Assembly (NCBI GenBank): GCA_004009845.1
Contig: RMBW01000001.1
Span: 62,001 to 126,000, forward strand
DNA: 64,000 bases
From: Davidsoniella eucalypti
Lineage: Eukaryota > Ascomycota > Sordariomycetes > Microascales > Ceratocystidaceae
Direction of reading: 5' to 3'
The notes below the pieces were generated by a model. That model was given only the letters and a program-made list of their open reading frames with translations. It searched no databases and was not told the origin of the DNA. A program made the position numbers and the translations under genes. Positions 24,601 to 37,465 of the stretch are shown here, one piece after another. How positions within the stretch are numbered: the first letter of the stretch is position 1; the number at the start of each line of letters is the position of its first letter.

Positions 24601-27600
24601 GGACTTTCAGGTGGCTACTGCATATATGTACACATGATAGGAACGAAATGATTCCCAGCCCCTTACAAAAGGTCGGCAAGATCAGAGGATCTACTGCTTA
24701 TTAAAATAAAGAAACGAACGAAAGAAAGTACAAATGGTCTTGGAAGCTTATCCCCAAACAGATCGCTCTGTCTTGGCAGCTTCGCTCTGCTTTTGGCTGA
24801 ACGATGATGTGTTGGAAAGCAGGGAGAAGAGAAAAAAAGCATTGAACCATGGTTGTACTGCAGCCCCATTACCGCTAAACTTGCTCTCCTAGTATAAAAT
24901 ACAAGACCAGATATGTATTTTATGTAGTTGCTTGCGGCGTCCTCGAAATGTATTCCTGTTATAGGGATAAGCTGCTGATGATGGTGTGATATCTGCAGTA
25001 TGTCATCATAGAAACCCTAACCCACGGTATATTTGCCTTCCTAGCCGCCTCGGCAAGTCTTTGAACTAAAGTAAAAGATACAACTAAGACGAACGAAAAC
25101 GACGGAAAGTCGGAACTGTCTAGGACTCCGCTTCGCTTCAAAAAAAAAAAATTGAAAGAGAAAAACAAATCCCTTTTCTTCGTCTTACTTCGTTATCATT
25201 GTCAGCTATGCTTACAAACAGCGCCTAAATTGGACTATTGCTCTAGCGGAGTTAGGCTGTGAAGGAAGCAGGCGCTGCGCTAAATCAGACTCTCCGTCCA
25301 CTAAGGACTAGGCCCTAAATATTTTAATGACTCGTTCCTCTTAGGGAGCTGGAGACCCTGTGGTGCCTATAACAACTAAATAAGTTTGGGGGAATCATAA
25401 ATCAATCAGGCAGCCGAATAAACAAATGGAAATGGGCTTTAGTACTAATCGAAAAAAATCAATGCCATCCTAAAATATAGGCGAGCTCTTTATTTTCTGC
25501 TTTCAAAAAGTCCCCTTATGAAGTCCGCAAGGGTGCTAGAAGTTCACAGACTTGTCTAATAATGGCTTAGCGCGCGTTTCGGCGTCTGCATGTTCAAGAC
25601 TTTAGGCTTTGGGAGACATCTCAGCGTACATACAACGATAGTTAAACTTTTATATGTAATTGAATATCAAGACTCGCTTAGAGAGTAGGAAGCATACAAG
25701 ATAAACCTATTTTTCGGTTGCCAAGTCTGCATAGCTACCACAAAATTTATGACTGTATTTGGCATAATAACAAGATGCTATATTTTCCATGGGCATTATA
25801 GTGATAGACTAAATTATTTTTTCTAATTATCATCCTCTTTCAATCTACAGGGCGAGGCCTTCTGAAATTACACACTGGCCTAGCACAAGGCCTCTAGTGC
25901 ACCTATCGTTTTGGGGCTGGCCCTTTGTGGCCCTTCTGAGCTTATGCTAAACAGGGGCTTGAAACACCTCTAATCTGTCAGGCTTGCATGGTCCCAGCGC
26001 TTGCTTGGCTTGTCCAGTGCTCTGATGGCTCTACTGTGCCTTATCGCGTTCGCCAATAATGCACCTGCAATTTTTTTCTTCTTCTGTGTGGTCTTTGCCA
26101 AAACAGGAAAGCTCGTTTAACGCGATCAAAGGTATGGCCTGTTTTTTGTTTTTTTTCGTGCTTCTTTTCTTGTCTACCATGATATTTATGCGTCAAATCG
26201 GGGGTCTAAACTGCGAATATAGCCGTCTTAGGCCCTGTAATATCGCTCGCGAGAAGGCTCCCAGAACATCTTGGGCGGTTCCGTAGAAATTAACACAGCA
26301 CACTTGTGCTCTGAAACGTGGAGCCGCTTGATCTAGGCAGATTCCAGACCAGTGGCTAGACAATACAGGTCTTTGCTCACGTGCTAGTCATGGTGTTTTG
26401 GTTGTTGCCTACGGACGATGGTTTGCCTGAGCACAGGGCCTAAAACCGCATTCGCCCTGATGACTGGAGTAACTATTACTACAACTTATGATAACGCAAA
26501 GCGTAGCAGTCGGTTGATCCCTTGATGGCGAGCGCAACAAGGTGAAGTGAGGTGAATTGACGTTGACGTTGACGCTGACTGATAAGCCATTTCAAGTAGC
26601 ATGAACTAGACAAAACAGGCTAGTATGTTTGCTGGACTATTCGACAAAGTTATGACGCAGCTTCGTGCTTTCTTCGTTAGGCCCTTTGGCTATTTGTACC
26701 TGGTACCGAGTTTTTCTCAACCCTTACGGCACGTTATAAGTACTTGCGACAACCATAATAATTTCAGGTAGTCTTTCGGCAGCAAAAACTAGTGTGGAAT
26801 TACACACTTACGCTAGTGGTTCTCTAATCCTTCCATGCATCAGACATCATGATACTTAAGTATGTTACGACTATTTCCAACCACCACTATGAGAAGAGAC
26901 CGGCTGGCCTTATGGTGCATCTGTTCGATGTAGGCTGATTAACGTCGCGTGTACTTTTATGGTTTCATTTTTGTATGCTTAAACCGGATTTGGCCGTCTT
27001 GAACTTCGATCTTAGCCTTGAGGTGGTTTTCGAACGAAAAAAAAGGTATATCAAAAACATGTGACTATCTCAAACGAGATCATGACACAAAGCGTAGTTT
27101 CCCGTAGGTTAGCATCATAATCATTCACGGCCAACCAATAAATTTTTTTTTTTTGGAAAGAACATGATCTTTTTTTGTAGTTTTAAATCAGCTGATTGGT
27201 TGTTCTCAAACAACTTAGTTATGTAGTTGGTATATGGCACGGAAAGCACCATTTATCTACACTTTGAAGTTTCCTAGGGTTTCTAGGTCAAACACGAAAT
27301 CTATCAGTATTCATCATCTATCATTTCACGATTATTCCTCCTTGTTCTAGTGCCTTGCCTTTACTGCGCTCACATCAAACACCGCGAATTCTCGACTTGC
27401 TCCTAATACCAGTCCTTAAACAGCAATCCTTATTATTTCGTCCTTATCTTCCACCCTTGAGGGCTTCCTCTAAACAGCCAGCTCCTTTGAATAGCTCAGC
27501 CTTGCTGTTCTTGTCGTCATCTTGTTTAGTTGCTTCGATTTGTATTCTGCCTCGCCGCTTTCGTCAATCCTGGGCTAGAGTACTAGTTTGATTCTATAAG

Positions 27601-29112
27601 CTGTCAGTATGTTACCACTTGCTACCTAGTCCTGTTGCTGTCTTCTGAATATGCGAACTTTCTTCAAAAGACCCATGCTTTTTTTTTTGCCTGGCCTTCG
27701 CTGCTATATATCCCTCTAATCAATCTCCAACGATCTGACAGAGTTCGTTCCAGCATTGATACCAATTGTGCGTCTGTGTGCTTCGCCTCCCTGGTTAGGC
27801 GTTGGAGAGGGAAAAGTTGAGAAGGAGAATGAACGAGAAGATGTGCTACTGACCAAGACGACTAACATATGCGCCTCCTTCATTCAGTACAACCCATCCT
27901 GCAACAGGTTCTATTTGTAGCTACGGAGAAAAAAATAATTATTTTTGGGATTGCCCATACAGGTTCTAGTGACAACTCGTCAACATAGTCGCGGTACTTG
28001 TTGAATGATCGTCTTGTTGTCGTCGAGGTAAGCCTAGCAGACGAATCGCGTTCGTCGTATTCTACACCTTTCCTCGCTACTTAAAAAGGAAAGACACGCA
28101 CAATGGGCTATGGGGAATGACGATGGTGATTGTTTTTGCTCCATGCTGTAAGGCCAAAGAGAGAGTTGTTGTACCAGTCGTAACATTTTACTAACTACGT
28201 GCCTTGTACTGTGTGCCTGTCTATAGGGATAATATTCACAGTGATTTAAAACCTCAACCCCAGAAATCGAAGACCGACAATTGGCCCAAAAGGCCCCGAG
28301 TTCCAAGAAATCAATCCATAAATAAGCGACTCAGTGTAATTGTGCACTGTTATACATCCCATCCCATTGAATAACTCTACCAACACCCTACGTCAAAAAC
28401 TGTCATCCGTCGAGCCGCCACAGTTGTATACATTAGTATACCCCTGGTCAATTTCTGCTTGTGCCTAAAATCCGTCTCATAATCCCGTTGTGGTTCTTCG
28501 ACCTCGCAGCCTGTACGAGCCAGGCTAGCCTCTTTCCCACTTGCCAAGCACTTTGAAGATCGTCGCTTGTCAGTATTATAGTGTTGTAGCGGTACGTACT
28601 GCTTATCCTTCGAGCCTTGCCTACTGATCGCAAGATCTAGTGTTTTACGTTACAGAATGATAAGCCAATACAGAGGCATTTGTAGCAGCCTAGAGTACTT
28701 CTGCCCTGGTCGTTACAGCGCTATCTGTTCTGGGATGCCGTTCATTGCAAGGTGCCAAGGCATTGTGATCTGGGACGCCCACAGCCAACCAACCTTTGTC
28801 TAACCTAGCTTGTCAGGCTGGTCGGGCTTTGCACCCCAGTGACCCGTCCGTCAGCGATAGACTCCAGCGTGGCTAACTTGCAAGAGTAGGCTCGGGAATA
28901 AAAATTGTTATGCAACTCTGTGCTGTTGCCGTGTGGTAGCGCTGTAATGCGCTGTAATATGCAGAGCTGTTGGCCGCTAACTGACTGAATTTTATTGTCT
29001 GCAGGAGTAAGCGAAACCCACAGTTGTACCATTCATTATACCATTATCCGTGCTATACAATCTTCAACTTTACTGCCTAGTCTACAATAACTAGTAGTGT
29101 TCGACGCCCATG
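15639..29112. other. Gene desert
   Basis: About 13.5 kb contains no gene I can support. It holds AT-rich DNA, homopolymer and pyrimidine tracts (23030-23056), a TATATGTA-type dinucleotide-rich patch (22300-22355), four CTCCTG units near 20034-20057 and a TGACGT-type short repeat near 26560. Open frames are short, overlap on both strands and have no motifs. Long-decayed transposons could be present but none is recognisable by eye. Confidence 0.45.
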
Positions 29113-30096
29113 ATTCGCCATTTGCAAACGACCTTTCTGTGCCGCTCTTCTCCTCCTCCCTCTACTTGCTCTTCTAATAGAAGTAGTACTTTATCAGAGC
29201 CTTGCCTACCACAAAGAGCTCACTTGCCATTCTCACGAGAGCATATTTACCGACGATCCACGGACTCATCAAGCAGACCGATTGTTTTACTAGAAGCGGC
29301 AACCATTACGGAACCCGAAAATCGCCTCCGAGAGAAATAGCAGGGTGTTCGTAGAGGAAGGAAAATAGACAAAAAGTCAGTTCCTAGACCCCCTCACTCT
29401 TCTCTTCACGGAACTAGACAGAATTTTTTTTTGAGAAAAATTCGACGAAGATTAATCAGGGCCGCCCAGGCCAACGCCAACGTTAGACCCAGAAAATCCG
29501 CTATAATTCTTACTTATAGCTGGCCGTCGCACACAAAAATCGGTTGGCCCCGAGCATTCCGAGCTCTACACCCTAGTCATTCTTCTTCCCCTTCCTGTTT
29601 CCTCGCTTTTTCTTTTCTCTATTTTTTCTTCCTCTACGATCAACTTGTGCACTACTGTTACTATATTCTGCTTGCTTGTGCCCTGGTAATCCCTTCAATA
29701 ATTTTAATTCTTAGCAAAGCGGCTTCCTAGAAGCTCGACGGTAGTGGCTTTGCCTCGCTTTGGCTCTTTGACTTCTTTCTCTTTCCTGCCTAGTAATTCT
29801 ACCTACTACCAAAACTCCCTTTCTTTTAATAAGTAGCGTGCCCCCCCTTGGTTCAAGTTTTCGGCTTGTGTTGTTCGCGATCGATCCTTTTAGGTCCCTC
29901 AGCGTCCCTCAGTTCAAACTTACGCCTCGCCTTACGTCTATCGGTTTTGATACTGGACAAAAAGATCACCTTTCATCATCGAGCCGTTTGTCGTCTTACC
30001 TTCCTTTATTCCACAACCAACATCACCAACCTTCTTCGTCCTAAAGCTTTTTATTTATTTATTCATTAACGTCGCCTCCCCGCGCCAACCGTCAAC
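29113..30096 (+). promoter_or_regulatory. AUR1 leader/promoter, 984 nt without any ATG
   Basis: Between the ATG at 29110 and the AUR1 start at 30097 the plus strand has no ATG in any frame, although about ten CAT triplets (ATG on the other strand) are present. The strand is CT-rich, with long pyrimidine tracts (29583-29635, 29770-29790). This is the expected appearance of a long, scanned 5' leader. A possible hairpin, GAATTTTT..AAAAATTC, lies at about 29421-29443. Confidence 0.5.
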
Positions 30097-31593
30097 ATGG
30101 CTGACTATCTCACGTCCTTTGTTCAAGCCGTGCAATCGGTTCAGGCTACAAAGTCAAAGCTAATTGGCCCTCTGAATCTTGCCGCCTACAACCCATTCCC
30201 ACAAAAGTATCGCCATATCCGCGGCCGTAGCCGTCAGAAGAGCAATGTTGCTCTACCAAACCCCAACGATGTCACGCACCTCCAGACCTCATTCAATATC
30301 TTCGACTCAGTGCGAGCAATCCAGCGCCATCGTTGGACTGCCCTCGATCTACAATATCCATTCTTGGCCACTCTAGCAATGTTCTGCATGTACATCTCAC
30401 CTTCAGCTCCTTTGTTGAAGCTTGCTTGCCTCATCGGCGCCGCCATTATCTTCATGATGCCTGCGACACGACAGTTCTTCTGGCCCGGTCTTCCCGTATG
30501 GACTTACCTTCTTTACTTCTTCTGCAGTCGGTAAGTCAGAAACCCTCGTCTTGAGACACCATCATCTCGATAGTGTGTAGAATAACTCAATAAATAGGCC
30601 GAGCTAACAATATTATTTCACAGCTTCATCCCCGCTGGCTACCGCCCTCACATATGGGTCCGCGTTCTCCCTGCTCTGGAGAATGTACTCTACGGTGCTA
30701 ACTTATCCAACATCCTCTCCGCCCACACGCACCCAATTCTCGACCTTCTCGCATGGTTGCCTTATGGCATCTGCCACTTTGGCGCACCTCTTGTCTGCAC
30801 GCTTATCATGTTTGCGTTCAGTGCGCCCGGTACCGCTCCCATTTTTGCCAAATCTCTGGGCTGGATGAACGTCCTGGGAGTGACCATGCAAATCATTTTC
30901 CCTTGCACTCCTCCTTGGTACGAGAACGAGCGTGGTCTTGTGCCCGCCGCCTATGGCATGCCTGGCTCCCCTGCCGGTCTTGCCCGTGTCGATAAGATAC
31001 TCGGTGTCGACATGTACACTACCAGCTTTACAACCGCCCCTCTTCCATTTGGCGCCTTCCCTTCGATGCACTCGGGTAACGCTGTTCTGGAAGCTCTCTT
31101 TATGAGCTACTGCTTCCCTCACCTGCGCCCTCTTTTCATTGCCTACGTTGGCTGGATTTGGTGGGCTACCATGTACCTGAGCCACCACTACGCCATTGAT
31201 CTAGTTGGTGGAGCTCTTATCGCCCTGGTCATGTTCTACATTGCTCGCACCCGCTTCCTGCCCCGCCGCCAGGCCGAAAAGGCGTGGCGCTGGGACTACG
31301 AATACGTTGAGTACGGTGAGCGCCGCAGTGTCTTCGATGAGGAGTTCTCTGCCTACTCGATGGGCATCCTGGGTCCTCACCGCCTTCAAACCGATAGTGA
31401 TGAATGGACTGTTGGCAGCAGCTCCGGCGTTACCTCTAGTAGTGGAAGTGTTAGCGGCAGCATGAGCCCCGTGACTGACGATACTCCTCGCCGAAGCACG
31501 TTTTCCTTGGAGCTGACGGCAAACGGAACTCCGTGGGATAACACATACAACACAACAGAAGGAGATATCAACGAGGTTGTTCTCGTACGGTAG
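30097..31593 (+). CDS. AUR1: Inositol phosphorylceramide synthase AUR1, 467 aa, 2 exons
   Basis: Exons are 30097-30530 and 30624-31593. The 93-nt intron starts GTAAGT, ends CACAG and has a GCTAAC branch site; it splits the codon for Arg145. The 467-residue multipass Golgi membrane protein transfers phosphoinositol from phosphatidylinositol to ceramide. This step is essential in fungi and is the target of aureobasidin A. The lipid-phosphatase-type motifs are clear: IIFPCTPPWYE (235-245), GAFPSMHSGN (288-297, catalytic His294) and YLSHHYAIDLVGG (329-341, His333 and Asp337). These match the His-His-Asp triad of the family. Hydrophobic segments cluster at about 86-145, 185-240 and 300-352. The Ser-rich cytosolic tail (from about 400) is variable in the family. 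Confidence 0.97.
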
Positions 31594-33394
31594 TGCAGCT
31601 TCGTGTTATCCTTGTGTTTATGTTTGACTTTCTTACGTTTGTATTTATAATACTATAATAGTTTTGTGTTTTTCTTCCTTTCTTTGGTTTCTATTTTGCT
31701 GGTCATCTTTCGTTTTTACTCTCGACTAACTCTGCTTTACTTGGTTTCGTCACACTCGTTCATACGGCGTGAATTTTCCATGGGCACCCAATCTCATTCT
31801 CGCATCTACTTGCATAGCGCGGCTGGTTCACGGCTCTATTGTTTCTTCTTTCACAACTTAATGAGACTTACGACACGAATGGTTTTTTTGGCATTGGAAT
31901 TGTCATCATATCCTTCTTTTTTTTTTACTTTACATCACATCTATCTTTCAATTCGCACACTTTTTTATTTTTATTTTATATCTACGACTCTCACTACATT
32001 TTTTTTTATCTCACCTATTTATCCACTGTTCAACTGCGATGATTTTGTGCGTCTGCATCTAGCCTTGTACAAGAGATTTGTGCGAATGGCGGCCTCCCTC
32101 TGGGGACCAGCCTTTCACTGCTTGGTTTTGTCCCACGTTTCAATGTGTGTGTGCCTGCTGCTTAATGACACGGACTACCAAAAAGTCCGTGTGGTCCTCA
32201 TTTAACAATTTTCTTTTTGGAGGTTTCTGTAGCAGCGCTTACTCACTCCCTTGGTAACTTGAGAATAAAAAAAAGTACACTATCCTTGGCTCTTTGCTCC
32301 ACATTTCAAAACATCGATAGAACGATGGCCGCTCCTCTGTCACAGGTGCTTGTTTCTGCGACTTATCCAGTCTTTCGACTGAATATTTCACACCTTGGGA
32401 CATAGTTACCTTGCGCGATTTAAAATTATATTTTTATATCAATATCCTGACTGAGTTTAAATAGATGTTTCTTATTTGGCCAGACTAGGATATACATCGC
32501 AATGCAGAGTCGATCTTCGGCATCGGATTACTTTAGTTTGGAACTCTGGGTATACCTGTGTTTTCTTCTCGTTCTGCTTTCCAACTCTTGACACAAAAAC
32601 TCCACGACTTAGACTAGCTAGTTGGTCTTGTTTTACTATTCCATTCGATCCTACCATTCTGCGAACTTTCTCGTCTCCCTTCACTCCCATATTCTTTTTT
32701 TCTTTTCTTTTCTTTGAAGTTTTGGAATGTTGCCAAAGAGCGCAACAGGTAATAATAAGCACATAATCACTCATAGTTTTATACTTCATGTTTTAGCCTT
32801 CCTCTATCTATCAATTGTGCGCGTTTGTTTATCGTCTCTTTGTGCTTTATTATTGTGTTTATTATTATTCTATAATGTCTGATGTCTGTCTTGAAATAGC
32901 AGGACAAAAATTAATGGTCTAATGATGTTTATCTTGTCTCATGTAGACATTTTTTTATTAAATACGAAACATCAATATCCAGGATGATAATAAAGTAAAT
33001 GAAATGTTCCTTTTGACTACTACCTTGATGTGTTTTATACTTGACTATATAGGCTTTATTGGTATGTAAATCACAATTCCTAAATTGTAAATCTTGGGGC
33101 CAATGGATAGAATTTGATGCCTTCTGAGTTTATTTTTGGACATATAATAGGTACTTTCATATAGGCTAACATCATGTATGTAATGTATGTACATACATCA
33201 TAGGACCCATGACTAAGGGCTTTACTTATACAGTATGAAGCCTTTGATAACACGGAAGTTTAGTGAACCTTGGGAGAGTCTGATGCATATCTTTTTGTTA
33301 AGGCAGGTGTACCAACAAAGAGTCATTTGTTCACTGACCAGTCCAGCGTACAGGATCGCCGTTTTTTGAAGCATTGTGGGTGGTAGCTTTGTGT
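31594..33394. other. AUR1 3' region and spacer
   Basis: The plus strand is T/pyrimidine-rich for over 1 kb after the AUR1 stop. Open frames here (for example 31666-32205) encode Phe/Leu/Tyr/Ser-rich low-complexity sequence and are best read as 3' UTR or flank. No gene is recognised. Confidence 0.45.
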
Positions 33395-34590
33395 TCAGAC
33401 AGAGATTGAAGAGGTGTCTGTCTTTTCGCCGTTTCCTCTTATTGTAGGTCTGCCTGTGTTGGCTAGGCCTTTTGCCCTAAGTGTGCGTCTCCCGGGGTTT
33501 GCATCTTGTCTTCTGAGGTCTCGGGATATTACTCCATTGGCTTTCCTCATGGCAGGAGAGAGATATGGACTTCTGGGATCTAATGAGCTATTTTGAAGCA
33601 TGGAAGGTAAGGTGACGTCATTGTGTACTTTCCTTCTGGCAAAAACAAATCGAATCTTCTCCTCTCGTTACCTTCTGCAGGCATCATCTGCACATATTCT
33701 GGGTGTATGGACGTTCTGCCCCCTTTGACTGGAGTGTTCCTGTATCATCACCACCTCTACTCCTCTTGGCCTCATGTATAGCTACTTTCTGAGCTGTTGC
33801 TTTCCTCTGTACGTCGGCTTGTATCGTTGTCTGGTTTCCTCAGTTCTTGTGTCCCGGCCGAATTGCAGGGGTTCTAAGTGTTGGGTGTTCTTCCGCTGTG
33901 TGTTTTCCCGGAGCAGAGAGGGCAGCGGGGGCGCAAACCCGCGGAAACATCTTCGACAGCTAGGGGGATGAAGGGGGGGTTTCACTCTGTTGTCGGACCA
34001 GATGTTGATATTGCCCATGATGATGATCTTGTGTAAGAATCTGGCTGGAGCGTTGATTAGTACCCTGAGGCGTTTGAACTCTGGGTCATCGTCGTAGCTT
34101 CTCCAGTGCGCTGCCTTGACGTCTCCGAAGTAGTGATCCCCAGGAGTGGGCTCTGAGGCCTTCTTTGGGGCTGGGGTGATATCTGCCGACTGCCCCGATT
34201 TAGCCCCAGCAGTGATTACATTGGCCCACGTGCCGGTTCCGAGAGGAGCGGATTTCTCCTGTTCTTCCGCCCTATTGGCCTTCTTGACTTGCTTTTCTGT
34301 GTCCTTCATGGGCTCGGAGTCCTGGTTGACCTGTTTTTCCTTTCTCCTTGTTAGCTGGTGCCTTCTTGGTGGATGTGTTGAAGCCCCCATTCGCCAGCTT
34401 GTTCGACGGAGTTTCTGGCCAACAAGTATGTTTCTTCGAAATTGGGTAGATCCGGAGGAGGAAGGTCGCCTGTGGCTAGCATTGCTTCGCCGCAGGCCTG
34501 TGATGTCGAGAGATGGCTCTCTAGAGATGGCTCTGGCGTCATTTCGGAGGCTAATAGATATATGTGCGGAAACAAGCCAGCCGGCGGCAT
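33395..34590 (-). pseudogene. Broken ORF1-like (LINE gag-like) remnant
   Basis: Two overlapping minus-strand frames (34590-34351 and 34390-33782) look like one protein split by a frameshift near 34370. The 5' part contains LPPPDLPNFEETYLLARNS. The 3' part is Lys/Glu-rich, then has GTGTWANVITAGAKSG and a FKRLRVLINAP segment. The order of a charged linker, a W-A-x-V motif and an RNA-binding-like strand resembles ORF1 of Tad-type LINEs, some of which gave rise to effector-like families in mildews. This is resemblance only; I see no zinc knuckle and no reverse transcriptase next to it. A short AGACGTTAAATATA sequence on the plus strand at about 34610-34623 resembles the LINE tails at 49-52 kb. 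Confidence 0.35.
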
Positions 34591-34623
34591 CTTTCTAGTA
34601 ACTTAGACAGACGTTAAATATAC

Positions 34624-37240
34624 TCGAAATCAGAACCTGGATCGGAGAGCATCCGTGCCAGGAGCCGGTGGCCTTCCGGACTGATTATTCTCGATTTTTG
34701 CCACAACTAACAAAAACACGAGGTAAGTAATACTGGAGTTACATAGGCCCGACAACAGTTGTGATATATAACTCTCTCAGTTTTGATACTTGTCCCTAAA
34801 ATCTCATTAAGAATACTCAAAATATACGCAAACCCATGAGATGTCGTGAACATGACATTAGCCAACTACTCCCATCCGGAACATATCGCCATATCCCCGT
34901 GAAAGAACATAGGGTGATACAATTAAAGCCAAAATCAAGAAGTCAAATTTGAGGACTTTAGCATGAATGGTTTCTTCCTGTTTTTCTTCAGAAAAGGCGC
35001 TTTCCAAGATAAGATGGCTATATCACCTGATTCATCCGATATGATGGTGAAGGTCCCTATCACAATACATGCTTGGCTATAGGCAGACGTTGCTTGAATC
35101 ATTGAGGTATTCTGTTGCTAGGCCAGGTCTTTTTTTGATAGATTTTTGCTTGCTGATGTGGATCACATGGCGATCTAGCTTCGGGCCGTCATCTTTACAC
35201 TATTTAATAATTTATCTTTAGGACGGTATTCGAGCATCTTTCAAAACTCCCACCACCTACCCTCTATGTGTAATTGCCCATATAGCCCTCAAAGTTTGAT
35301 GACTATGCTCTACACAGTGGTGCCATGAAGGAAGTATAAAGTATCTGGGGATCTCTATAATGTGATTTTGAGAGTAGCAGAGTTCCATCTCGACCTCTAG
35401 TGAGACCTGAGGTATTCGAGCTTCGGAGAAAGACTGCTCTTATTTTGCTAATTCGTCGGAGCTAGCCTTTTGACGAGGCCCAGCATGAGGTTGAGGCCAA
35501 TCTCTCGGTCAGAGTAGTAATGTAGTTTCGTTGGGGTGGGCCTGCACTTATGGAATCAAGTGTAGATGACTTGACTACAATCCTCTTCAGAGTTTTGGCC
35601 ATGTTAGGTGGGAAGTGATATTAAACATGAAGACGGTTACTGTTCTAGGTTTGCGTAACGGAACTGGCTCATCTATTTTGTGGATGGTGCCTGGTTGAGC
35701 CTCATATTATGTCTACCTTATGGCTAGCCAGCTCACAGTGAATACCTCGTTATTGACTTTGTTAATACAGGTTACAGTATTCCTGATCCGTGGTTTTTGT
35801 ATAGAGCTCTTGTAGATGATCCCTAGATATTGTTGATCTCGCCCTGAGTTTTGTATCCTGCGACCTGATATGGATGTTCTGGGACACCTGCAGTTTGCGT
35901 ATCGGCGTGACCTTTAGATTACCATCCTATGGATCGGGAGATTGTGCTTTAGGTCCATTTGAGCCATTGAATTTCATTAGAACGGTTATGTTGTTGGCAA
36001 CTAAGTAGAAACCTTTTTGAAGAAAGCACTAGGGTTAATACAGGTGGATGTCAAATAGTATGCTAACCCTCCCTATCTACTTAGATTCTCAGGCGAAGAT
36101 CCACATAAAGACGTAAAAGGTTAAATAAACAAAGAAACAAATAACAAAGACAAGTTTTGATAATAATACTGGAGACTTAGAAGAGGACTTTCCATGTTGA
36201 TAAACGGCCAAACAAAAAACTTGATCAGGCCACTACTGTGAGAATATTGCTGTGTAGTATCGAGATGGTACTGGTATAGCTCGCAATACGACATTCGTTA
36301 TAGGCAGCTAGTGATAGTGTATATTCTAAAAGGCCATTGTACGCCAATGTTATTGCGACGATGAAGAACCACTGTCTCCTTGTGTAGATGGAGCATATTA
36401 TTCTGTGATGGCAAACCTTACGGCAAGACTCTGTAGTAAGCACTGAGGGTCTATGCATCGATTTTTTGCCTTGCTTCGGGGACTTTGAACATCCTACAGA
36501 GACATCATAGCGAAAGAGAAGCTAATGGAAAAACCCAGGATAAACATGCGAATAAAAAAGGACTATGTGGGATGCAATGGTTGCCGACCCGGACCGTCCT
36601 GCGTCGTGAAGGAATGCGAAGTTCCGGCGGTTATCGCTGGCGATCCACTTTTATTTGCCATCAAGGCGGGATGGGCTTTTTTGCTGGGACTGGGCCTTTT
36701 TTTTTCTCTCTCTTTTTTTTTTCTTTGTGTCAGATAGTACGTACGATTGATAGGGCGGTGTTGAGGCGGCGTCCTTGAAAGCCGGCTACCAGATGATAAT
36801 TGCCTTACAAGTAAGTTTGTGGATTGATAAGGCCTTTGCTTGGTGGGGGGAAGGGAGTCCTTTTGGGGCTGTAGGTAAACATCAAAAGTAACAAAGCCAT
36901 TTTCCGGCTGTTAAGACCGGTATGGTAGCAGTAGCTACAGTAGTAGCCACAGTGATTAGTATGTGTGGGTGTGCATACCGGGACAAACAGGAATCGATAT
37001 TGGGGCCCAGATGCAACGGAGATACTCGAACACAACCGCTCTCGGGAGCAGAGCGAGCTAGCTGCTTGACTAGCCAATGGCTTTGGTGGTGATGAATTTT
37101 AACCTTGACTTCTGGTCTCGGTGTTGCAGAAGCGTGCCTGATAAGACACTGGCCAGATAGCAGCCCACGCCCTTGTACAGATTCGGGTGGCCGACTAGCT
37201 AGAGCCACTCGGATAATATCCATTAGTCTCTCTCGTCCCA
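34624..37240. other. Intergenic, no gene recognised
   Basis: AT-rich DNA with short frames only. A cysteine-containing frame at 36525-36737 and a frame at 36882-37301 (minus) have no recognisable motif and no supporting splice pattern. Confidence 0.4.
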
Positions 37241-37248
37241 TATATATA
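37241..37248 (+). promoter_or_regulatory. TATA-like box of the acid phosphatase gene
   Basis: TATATATA about 220 bp upstream of the ATG at 37466. The interval from 37095 to the start codon contains no ATG, which fits a leader starting shortly downstream of this box. Confidence 0.35.
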
Positions 37249-37465
37249 CCTGGAGTAGCGCAGCACAAGAAGCTCGCCGAAGCCACATTCGTTCCCAACA
37301 AGCATTCCCTCTTGCGTTGGCGTTTTCTTTATCTCTATCTTTAATCTGTTTTTTTCTCTTCTGTAGCTCGACGTTGGAAGGATCCAAATTCTGCAAGAAC
37401 AAGAACAAACTACGGCCAAACTTCCTTCCCGTTCTGGCGTCTCAAAAAGCTAAAATATAGCTACG

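Noticed and set aside
30703..31188. 161-codon frame antisense to AUR1
   Set aside because: It is a shadow of the conserved AUR1 exon in a GC-richer region.
31666..32205. 179-codon plus-strand frame after AUR1
   Set aside because: Phe/Leu/Ser-rich low-complexity translation of T-rich 3' flank.
34146..34598. 150-codon plus-strand frame
   Set aside because: It lies antisense to the ORF1-like remnant, whose translation looks more protein-like.
35000..36000. Possible reverse-transcriptase remnant on the minus strand
   Set aside because: Translations in all frames are full of stops, and no RT motif such as a Y-x-D-D box was visible.
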